Origin: Mesorhizobium qingshengii
Lineage (GTDB): Bacteria > Pseudomonadota > Alphaproteobacteria > Rhizobiales > Rhizobiaceae
Direction: 5' to 3'
Length of the DNA: 64,000 nucleotides
Assembly: GCF_027563465.1 (NCBI RefSeq)
Contig: NZ_JAPFQA010000004.1
Span: forward strand, 344,296 to 408,295
Shown here: one piece after another, positions 56,910 to 64,000 of the stretch
How positions within the stretch are numbered: the stretch's first letter is position 1
How the letters are laid out: every line of letters starts with the position of its first letter
Made by a program: the position numbers and the translations under genes
The notes under the pieces: generated by a model
Database searches by the model: none
Seen by the model: the letters and a program-made list of their open reading frames with translations, nothing else
What the model was told of the DNA's origin: nothing

Positions 56910-58031
56910 ATGCAGCTTCGCAGCTTCATTTTCCTGGGACTTTGCGCCGCACTGGGCATGAGTTCCCCGGCCTTCGCCGGCGTACCGGCAGATATGGCCG
57001 CACATCAGTCGGTTCAGAAAACCGATGCCATTAATGTCGCCGCCATCAAGAGTGACGCGGCGCAGTTGAAGATTCTCAAGAAGAAGAAGAACCCGACACC
57101 GGACGACCTCGCCCAGATCAACAAGATCGAAGCCAAGATCGTTGCCGACAAGGAAGCAGCCAAAGCCAAGGCGATCGAAGCCAGGAAGCTTGCGATGCGC
57201 GAGGCGGCGAAAGCCAAGGCCGACGCGGAACGGCAGGCATTCCTGGCCAAGAAGGGCCAGAGTGCGCCGGCGACTGAAGTGGCCGAGGCCAAGCCGACCA
57301 AAAAGACTGCCAAGATCATCGAGCCGATTGAGCCGATCGCACCCATCCAGTCGTCCGAGCCTCTCCCGGCCGAGGCGATGAATGTCGCTCTGACCGGCAA
57401 CAATGGCGAACTGCGCAGCGAGGTCGTCGGCCAGAAGCAGTCGAGCGGCGGTCTGTTCGCCGGCCTCTTCGGCGGCACTTCCTCCTCGTCGATTTCGTAT
57501 CTCCCCGAGACGCGCGCCCTCGACCAGGCGCTCGCCAAGAGGGACGCCAAGAAGCAGTTCAAGGTGAAGCCGGAATTCGTGCCGCAGGACGTGGAATTCA
57601 CCGGCTATGATGCCGGCACCATCGTCATCGACACCAGTGCCCGGCGCCTCTACCTCGTCGAATCATCTTCGACGGCTCGCCGCTACGCCATTGCGGTCGG
57701 CCGCGAAGGCCTGCAATTCAAAGGCACGGTCGCTGTCGGCGACAAGCAGGAATGGCCGCGCTGGATCCCGACGCTGGACATGCAGAAGCGCGAGCCGAAC
57801 CACTACGGCCAGTACAAGGATGGCATGCCTGGCGGTGGCCAGAACCCACTCGGCGCGCGCGCTATCTATCTCTACGACGGCAAGAAGGACACGCATCTGC
57901 GCATCCACGGTACCATCGCGCCGCAGTCGATCGGAACCAGCGCCTCCAACGGCTGCTTCCGCATGATCAACGAGCACGTCATGGACCTCTACAGCCGGGT
58001 CAAGGTCGGCACCAAGGTCGTCATCATCTGA
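56910..58031 (+). CDS. L,D-transpeptidase (YkuD domain)
   Basis: A 373-residue exported protein. Signal peptide: residues 1-23 (FIFLGLCAALGMSSPAFA). A Lys/Ala/Glu-rich, probably coiled-coil stretch follows (about 45-120), then a linker and a C-terminal YkuD catalytic domain from about 225. The active site is H333 and C349 in LRIHGTIAPQSIG and SASNGCFRM. Such enzymes make 3-3 crosslinks in peptidoglycan or attach proteins to it. I chose the ATG at 56910 from the signal peptide. It sits between secG and pyrG and has its own terminator. Confidence 0.92.
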   Translation: MQLRSFIFLGLCAALGMSSPAFAGVPADMAAHQSVQKTDAINVAAIKSDAAQLKILKKKKNPTPDDLAQINKIEAKIVADKEAAKAKAIEARKLAMREAAKAKADAERQAFLAKKGQSAPATEVAEAKPTKKTAKIIEPIEPIAPIQSSEPLPAEAMNVALTGNNGELRSEVVGQKQSSGGLFAGLFGGTSSSSISYLPETRALDQALAKRDAKKQFKVKPEFVPQDVEFTGYDAGTIVIDTSARRLYLVESSSTARRYAIAVGREGLQFKGTVAVGDKQEWPRWIPTLDMQKREPNHYGQYKDGMPGGGQNPLGARAIYLYDGKKDTHLRIHGTIAPQSIGTSASNGCFRMINEHVMDLYSRVKVGTKVVII

Positions 58032-58050
58032 CGTCTTCATCATCATGCCG

Positions 58051-58080
58051 AAAGGGCCGGCCTTGCCGGCCCTTTTGTTT
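58051..58080 (+). terminator. Rho-independent terminator after the L,D-transpeptidase gene
   Basis: AAAGGGCCGGC and GCCGGCCCTTT form an 11-base perfect stem with a three-base loop, followed by TTGTTTTG. It lies 20 bases after the stop. Confidence 0.85.
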
Positions 58081-58111
58081 TGTCTCGTCCACCACTTCGG
58101 CGCCTTCTTGG

Positions 58112-58137
58112 GAAAAAACCTTCGCGGTGGTTTTTTC
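58112..58137 (+). terminator. second terminator-like hairpin, upstream of pyrG
   Basis: GAAAAAACC and GGTTTTTTC form a nine-base perfect stem around an eight-base loop. The T-run is inside the stem. It lies 40 bases upstream of the pyrG start and may act as an attenuator or as a bidirectional terminator. Confidence 0.55.
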
Positions 58138-58165
58138 TCTGGCGGAATCAATCCGGCCGCGTTAA

Positions 58166-59806
<1,641 letters not shown>

Positions 59807-59831
59807 GCACCGCCAGGCGGGACCGCGCTTC

Positions 59832-60404
59832 ATGCAGACCTATGTCGCGCTTCTCTACAGCATCATTCTCGGCGAGGGGCGCCGGGTTGTCATGTCCGAT
59901 CTCAAGGCAATGGCGGACGGCCTTGGCCTGAAGAATGTCCGTACGCTGGTGGCGACGGGCAATCTGGTCTTCGAAGCACCGGTGACGGAAATCGCCGGCC
60001 TTGAAGAGCGGCTGGAAGCAGCCTTCGAGATTGCCTTCGGCCGCCATGTCGACATCATCGTACGCGGCGCGGCCGATTGGTTGAGGCTTGCGGCCGGCAA
60101 TCCGTTCGCGGACGAATCGGCCACCGCGGCGGATCAGGTGGCGGTGCGGGTGATGCGGCAGCCGGTGCCCGACGAAGCCATCGCCGCGCTCAGATCTTAT
60201 GTCGGCGTAGATGAAAAGATGCAGGCCGTCGGCGGCGACATCTGGATTTTCTTCTCCCGCGCCACGCCCAATTCACGGCTTCTGACGGCGACAAGCCACA
60301 AGCGCCTGGGCATCGGCACCTCGCGTAACTGGAATACTGTGCGCAAACTGGCCGAGATGGTCGGTGCAAAGGATTTGGGGCGGCATAGCGCCGCCCCAAA
60401 ATGA
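59832..60404 (+). CDS. DUF1697 family protein
   Basis: A 190-residue protein of the DUF1697 family: TYVALLYSIILGEGRRVVMSDLKAMADGLGLKNVRTLVATGNLVFEA at the N-terminus, FGRHVDIIVRGAADWLRLAAGNPF in the centre and GTSRNWNTVRKLAEM near the end. Many members have a conserved RGINVGG-like block at the position of YSIILGEGRR, which is diverged here. The function is unknown. The stop lies in the right arm of a hairpin at 60374-60400, so the gene's own last codons double as a possible terminator. Confidence 0.85.
   Translation: MQTYVALLYSIILGEGRRVVMSDLKAMADGLGLKNVRTLVATGNLVFEAPVTEIAGLEERLEAAFEIAFGRHVDIIVRGAADWLRLAAGNPFADESATAADQVAVRVMRQPVPDEAIAALRSYVGVDEKMQAVGGDIWIFFSRATPNSRLLTATSHKRLGIGTSRNWNTVRKLAEMVGAKDLGRHSAAPK
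60374..60400 (+). terminator. terminator-like hairpin at the end of the DUF1697 gene
   Basis: TTTGGGGCGGC and GCCGCCCCAAA form an 11-base perfect stem around a five-base loop, overlapping the last codons of the gene. The T-run is poor afterwards. Confidence 0.6.
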
Positions 60405-60703
60405 TGTTGTCAGGCTTTCGCTGTCCTGGCGCACGCGCCCACGCCGGCAGTGCGCAGCACGCTCCCCTTGATGGCCACGCGCTTCCGTGTGTTGGCGGCG
60501 CAGGCTAAGCTTCACGCGGGGGAACCGGCAACCAACCCATTTGCCGGCTTTGCGATTATCGAGGGGACGCGATGGTGGGCCACCTTGCGTTTCTCGGTCG
60601 ATCGATTCGACTTCGGCGCGTATCGATTTCTTCGAAATCCCTGTTCTTTTACGGAACCAACTCGCGGATCGCGCGTTTCATGTGGTTAGATCGGGAGGAA
60701 GCG
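60405..60703. other. intergenic region upstream of the DUF982 gene
   Basis: I see no convincing gene in these 299 bases. An open frame continues upstream of the DUF982 start but shows no ribosome site or conserved sequence. The DUF982 promoter should lie here. Confidence 0.5.
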
Positions 60704-61006
60704 ATGGATTATCTGCATTTCTTTTCGCCCGTGCGGATTTCGCGCGGGCAGGGATGTCCTGTTGAAGAAGTCGATAGTGTTGCCGAGGCCATGGTGTTCT
60801 TGCGGAAGTGGCCGACTGGACGACGCGGTCCGGTATATCAGTGTGCGCTGAATTGCTGCTCGGCCGCCTTGTCGGGCCAGATGTCGGCCGAGGAAGCAAG
60901 GAAAGCGTTCACGGGCTTTGCCAGGATCACCCGCCTTCTGGACGACGACATGGCGCTGCCCGTGGGCGGCGAAAACATGGCAAGCGTGTACGCGCTGCGG
61001 CGGTAG
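60704..61006 (+). CDS. DUF982 family protein
   Basis: A 100-residue protein of the DUF982 family, which occurs in many copies in Mesorhizobium and related genomes. Conserved features are VDSVAEAMVFLRKWPTGRRGPVYQCALNCCSAALSGQMSAEEARKAFTGFAR. GGGAGGAA precedes the ATG at 60704 by a good distance, so I start there although the frame is open from 60572. The function is unknown. Confidence 0.82.
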   Translation: MDYLHFFSPVRISRGQGCPVEEVDSVAEAMVFLRKWPTGRRGPVYQCALNCCSAALSGQMSAEEARKAFTGFARITRLLDDDMALPVGGENMASVYALRR

Positions 61007-61185
61007 GCAACGGCTTCTATTGAGTTCAAAGGCTGCCGCCTGATGGCCGTGGCAGGGTCAGCCATCCGGCTCCGGCGAGGACGCAAGGCGAATGGGCCGG
61101 CTGGAGCCGAGGCCTTCGTGCGATTCATGCCCCCCTTGCCACTGGCCACACCGGCGCAATCTACCGCCGGGTCCGCGCATGCAGC

Positions 61186-61647
61186 CTAATCACCTGCTTC
61201 CCGGTCACTTGCTTCCCGGCCAGACACTTGCTCGATGTGGATCCGGAAGAAAACGTGCGGTATGCTGTCCGACACGGGAGGCATGACAGGCTTTAGGGCA
61301 CCAGGCTCCCACCAGTCCGCATGCTTGCTCAAAACTGACCATGCGTGATCGCGCTGAAGCTTGTGGCCGACCCGGTCAGGCAGTTCTTCAAAATGGCCGT
61401 CGACAACCACGCTTCTCCATCCACGCCCCTGGCTGTGTTCGTCGATCTGGACGCACACCAGGGGATTGGTCCGCATCCAGTCGATCTTCTTCCCCGGCAA
61501 GGAGAACCCATAGAGGTGATAATCGGCGTAGGCGTAGTTGAAGCACACGACGTAGGGTTGTCCGTCCTTGGCGCATGCCAAGTGGCCGACACGATTGGCC
61601 GCCAGCAATTTCGTGCATTCCAATGTAGACAGTGTGCGGATCAGCAT
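61186..61647 (-). CDS. pyridoxamine 5'-phosphate oxidase family (FMN-binding) protein
   Basis: A 153-residue split-barrel flavin protein. Typical blocks are LLAANRVGHLACAKDGQPYVVCFNYAYADYHLYGFSLPGKKIDWMRTNPLVCVQID and GWRSVVVDGHFEELPD. This is the short PNPOx-like group of unknown substrate, often active on FMN or F420 rather than pyridoxamine phosphate. I chose the ATG at 61647 (GGAGA upstream). A possible FixK/FNR box lies 51 bases upstream (61698-61711). The spacer to the convergent DUF982 gene is 179 bases. Confidence 0.85.
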   Translation of the reverse strand: MLIRTLSTLECTKLLAANRVGHLACAKDGQPYVVCFNYAYADYHLYGFSLPGKKIDWMRTNPLVCVQIDEHSQGRGWRSVVVDGHFEELPDRVGHKLQRDHAWSVLSKHADWWEPGALKPVMPPVSDSIPHVFFRIHIEQVSGREASDREAGD

Positions 61648-61697
61648 CGACGCTATCTCCCATGTTGTGATTTCACACCTAGGCAGCTGTATCCGCA

Positions 61698-61711
61698 ATG
61701 ATTTAGGTCAA
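61698..61711 (-). promoter_or_regulatory. candidate FixK/FNR-type box
   Basis: ATGAT-TTAG-GTCAA on the plus strand matches TTGAT-N4-ATCAA at eight of ten positions. It is centred about 57 bases upstream of the PNPOx-like start, a plausible place for an oxygen-responsive activator site. Confidence 0.45.
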
Positions 61712-61906
61712 ACTGCCGTTTGGTCAGGGCTCCGGCCGCGCTTCGGGACGCAGTTCCACCAAGTCGACCACTTGTTCATGCGGATCGGGGCGCGGGATCG
61801 CAGAACCCGAGCACGCACCGCAATATCCGTGATGCGCATCCAGATAGTGATATTTTGAGATTCTGCTCGCTGGAGATGATCAGGAAAGAGCCGGAGTTAG
61901 CAAGCC

Positions 61907-63109
61907 ATGGCCATTGCAACGAGGCATCCACACATCGCCGGGCTCTCGCGCAATACGTTTCTTCTGGCCTTGGCCAGCCTGTTCGCGGACATCTCGACGG
62001 AGATGCTCTACCCGGTCCTGCCGATTTTCCTCACGCAGACCTTGAAGGCCAGCGGAAGCGTAGTCGGCCTGGTGGAGGGCGTCGCTGTCGCGACGCAGAA
62101 CATCGTCCAGGGCTTTGCCGGCTCGCTCTCGGACAGGCTGCAAAGGAGAAAGCCCATTGCGCTGGCGGGTTACCTGCTGGCCGCGATCGGCAAGCCGGCT
62201 ATGGGCGTCGCCACGTTTTGGCAAGGCGTTCTGGGCGGACGATTCCTGGATCGGCTCGGCACCGGCGCCCGCTCGGCCCCGCGCGATGCGCTCATCGCCT
62301 CCTCCGTGGACGAGGCGAACAGGGGGAGGGCCTTCGGGCTCGAAGGAGTTGGCGATAACGCGGGCGCGTTCCTGGGGCCGTTGCTCGCTGTTTTGCTGCT
62401 CATCGTGTGGCATCTCGACACGCGCCTGATTTTCTATCTCGCGGTCATTCCCGGTCTTCTCGCCTTCCTGATGGTCCTTCTCGTCGAGGAACGGCCGGTC
62501 GAGCTGATGGCGAAAGCGAAGATCGACGTCAGCTTCAGGCGATTTCCCAAGGCCTACTGGAAGTATCTCCAGGCAACGGCCCTATTCGGGATCGGCAATT
62601 CCAGCAACGCCTTTCTGATCCTGCAGACCAAGGACATCGGCGCCTCATTGACGACGACGATCCTGATCTATGCGGGCTTCAACCTTGTCGCCGCGCTGGT
62701 CTCCTACCCGGCGGGGTCTCTGTCGGACAGATTGGGCAGGAGGAACATCCTGCTCCTGGCATTCGCCGTCTTCCTGATCACCTATATCGGCTTCGCCTTG
62801 ACCCGTCACGTCGCCCTGATCGCGATGCTCTTCGTTTTCTACGGGCTCTATCAGGGGACATTCCGCTCAGTCGGCAAAGCGTTGGCGAGCGACCACGTAC
62901 CGGAGCAGCTTCGCGCCAGCGGAGTCGGCTGGTACAACACGACAGTGGGGTTGTCCGGTTTGGTAGCCAGCCTTGTCGCCGGATGGCTATGGGACGGGGT
63001 TGGCCATGCCGCCGTGTTTCTCTTTGGCGCAGCTTGTGCAGTTGTGGGCAGTTTCGCTCTGCTGATGTTGGTTCCCTACGTCAAGCATGATGGAACGGTC
63101 GGACGATGA
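61907..63109 (+). CDS. MFS transporter
   Basis: A 400-residue major facilitator with 12 hydrophobic segments. The signature loop between helices 2 and 3 is visible as GSLSDRLQRRKP, the corresponding second-half loop is AGSLSDRLGRRNILLLAF, and LDRLGTGARSAPRDALIASSVDEANRGRAFGLEGVGDNAGAFLGPLLA lies between helices 4 and 5. The substrate is not evident; the sequence resembles MFS members near the YajR/drug-exporter type, but I would not name one. AAGAGCCGGAG precedes the ATG. It is divergent from the PNPOx-like gene. Confidence 0.88.
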   Translation: MAIATRHPHIAGLSRNTFLLALASLFADISTEMLYPVLPIFLTQTLKASGSVVGLVEGVAVATQNIVQGFAGSLSDRLQRRKPIALAGYLLAAIGKPAMGVATFWQGVLGGRFLDRLGTGARSAPRDALIASSVDEANRGRAFGLEGVGDNAGAFLGPLLAVLLLIVWHLDTRLIFYLAVIPGLLAFLMVLLVEERPVELMAKAKIDVSFRRFPKAYWKYLQATALFGIGNSSNAFLILQTKDIGASLTTTILIYAGFNLVAALVSYPAGSLSDRLGRRNILLLAFAVFLITYIGFALTRHVALIAMLFVFYGLYQGTFRSVGKALASDHVPEQLRASGVGWYNTTVGLSGLVASLVAGWLWDGVGHAAVFLFGAACAVVGSFALLMLVPYVKHDGTVGR

Positions 63110-63572
63110 GCGTTTGACGGCGGGCTCTTCTCACTTTCGAGCTTCGCAGGCGTAGAGGCAAATTTTGACTGGACGGCTGGTGCTCGAAAAGGTAACGAAC
63201 GCACATGTCAGATATGCAACTAGCGATTGCACCCATGATGGATGGGGCAGATAGATAAGTAATATCAGATAGTTGCGGGAGACCGTGTGCAAAAATCGCA
63301 CACGAAAGTTCTGCTTCTCTTCTTTTTTCGTTCCCACGACGGAGCCGCCGACAGCCCTATTCGGACGCTCTTTTGCCGACGATATTGACCGCTCTAATGC
63401 GGACGTTCGCTGCGATATCCATGACCCTTTTTGTCCGATGCGGCGTCCAATTTGCCTGGGGTTCCTGGAAGCTTTTCGAACTTTCTGCATAGCGCCTCCA
63501 GCCGAATTGCGTGTGCTTATGAACGAGATTGGGGATCTGGGCACGCTATTGGGCAAGCTTAACTATCTTCAC
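63110..63572. other. spacer of lower GC content without an assigned gene
   Basis: These 463 bases between the MFS gene and the ABC ATPase are AT-richer than the rest, especially 63160-63340. Open frames exist on both strands (63131-63556 minus, 63273-63581 plus), but neither has a recognisable domain or clear ribosome site. It could be decayed DNA. Confidence 0.5.
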
Positions 63573-64000
63573 TCACACTGATTTCGATCGGCCAGATGCT
63601 GCGAACGACACGACTTCGCCTTCGACAACGGCGCTCACCTCCTGGCCCGGTTGTGGCGCCCGGTGTCCGGCCACGCGGGCGGTGAATGACAGGGTCAGGC
63701 TGTCCTGGACGGCGGTGAGTTGGACGATGGCGTCGGGGCCGAAGAATTTGACGCCGTTCACTTTGGCCCACACGCCGGCGCCATAGCGGAACGGCACCAG
63801 ACGTATCTGTTCGGGACGGATCAGCACGTCGACGCTGCCTTCCGACCCTGCGGCGAGCGGCAACTTGCCCAGCGCGCAGGTCACCTCGCCTTTGCTGGCA
63901 GTGCCGGGGAGGATGATCGCCTCGCCAACGAAACGGGCGACGTCGACGTCGGCCGGCACTCGGTAGAGTTCGCCCGGGCTGGCCACTTGCGCCATGCGAC
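63573..64000 (-). CDS. ABC transporter ATP-binding protein, C-terminal part only
   Basis: The frame enters from the right edge of the window, so only the last 142 residues are present. It begins RMAQVASPGELYRVPADVDVARFVGEA, the end of the nucleotide-binding domain in FbpC/PotA-type ATPases, where the GxPxELYxxP motif is diagnostic. The rest is a TOBE domain (VDVLIRPEQIRLVP, VNGVKFFGPDAIVQLTA, RVAGHRAPQPGQEVSAVVEGEVVSF). This type drives uptake of ferric iron, polyamines, sugars or thiamine; the substrate cannot be told. The permease and binding protein should lie to the right. Confidence 0.88.
   Translation of the reverse strand, partial: RMAQVASPGELYRVPADVDVARFVGEAIILPGTASKGEVTCALGKLPLAAGSEGSVDVLIRPEQIRLVPFRYGAGVWAKVNGVKFFGPDAIVQLTAVQDSLTLSFTARVAGHRAPQPGQEVSAVVEGEVVSFAASGRSKSV

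Noticed and set aside
63131..63556. Minus-strand 141-residue frame in the right-hand spacer
   Set aside because: No start signal, no family and an overlapping plus-strand frame of similar quality. I left the region unassigned.

Overview
This 64 kb window is high-GC chromosomal DNA from an alphaproteobacterium of the order Hyphomicrobiales (Rhizobiales), most likely Mesorhizobium or a close relative. The basis is gene content and order. It carries the rhizobial chain rpsB-tsf-pyrH-frr-uppS-cdsA-rseP-bamA-lpxD-fabZ-lpxA-lpxI-lpxB, then gltA, gltX, comEC and lexA, and moeA-moaC-trpC-trpD-ppiD, tpiA, secG and pyrG. It also has alphaproteobacterial families (EipB/DUF1849, DUF1489, DUF982, phasin) and SOS boxes of the alphaproteobacterial GTTC-N7-GTTC type. 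The identification rests on family recognition, not on a database search. I saw no rRNA or tRNA gene, CRISPR array, intact insertion sequence or prophage.

Layout. 1-4 kb: 5' end of ruvX, a metallo-hydrolase, and gatC-GNAT-gatA (two subunits of the Glu-tRNA(Gln) amidotransferase). 4-10 kb: YdcF-like and DUF599 membrane proteins, serine deaminase, DUF1489, a membrane J-protein and a secreted D,D-carboxypeptidase with a SPOR domain. 10-14 kb: a phasin with an elaborate palindromic promoter, then clpS-clpA. 14-21.5 kb: HIT hydrolase, an LtaS-like membrane sulfatase split by a frameshift, a FemAB-like acyltransferase, a glycerophosphodiesterase with RidA, EipB, a lysophospholipid acyltransferase-like protein and DUF4031. 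21.6-25.7 kb: rpsB-tsf, then a divergent LysR/aldo-keto reductase pair. 25.8-37.2 kb: nucleotide, ribosome-recycling, isoprenoid, phospholipid and outer-membrane genes ending in lipid A biosynthesis. 37.2-43.5 kb: gltA, gltX, comEC and lexA.

43.8-49.6 kb is a tryptophan/kynurenine catabolic block: GntR regulator, kynureninase, tryptophan 2,3-dioxygenase, a benzoate/2-aminobenzoate-CoA ligase-like enzyme and a kynurenine-formamidase-like hydrolase. It sits between two conserved housekeeping segments and looks like an accessory insertion. It holds the enzymes to take tryptophan through formylkynurenine and kynurenine to anthranilate, and probably on to its CoA thioester. 49.6-55.1 kb is the minus-strand ppiD-trpD-trpC-moaC-moeA operon. 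A roughly 105-bp dispersed repeat forms the end of trpC there; a second copy lies after gatA. 55.3-60.4 kb: tpiA, secG, an L,D-transpeptidase, pyrG and DUF1697. 60.4-64 kb is more accessory: DUF982, an FMN-binding PNPOx-like protein with a possible FixK/FNR box, an MFS transporter, an unassigned spacer of lower GC, and the 3' end of an ABC transporter ATPase gene.

Most of the window is ordinary housekeeping DNA. I did not find a clearly new multi-gene defence or biosynthetic system. The most interesting points are the frameshifted LtaS-like gene, the repeat recruited into trpC, the kynurenine block, the phasin operator array, the rpsB leader and the insertion in GatA.
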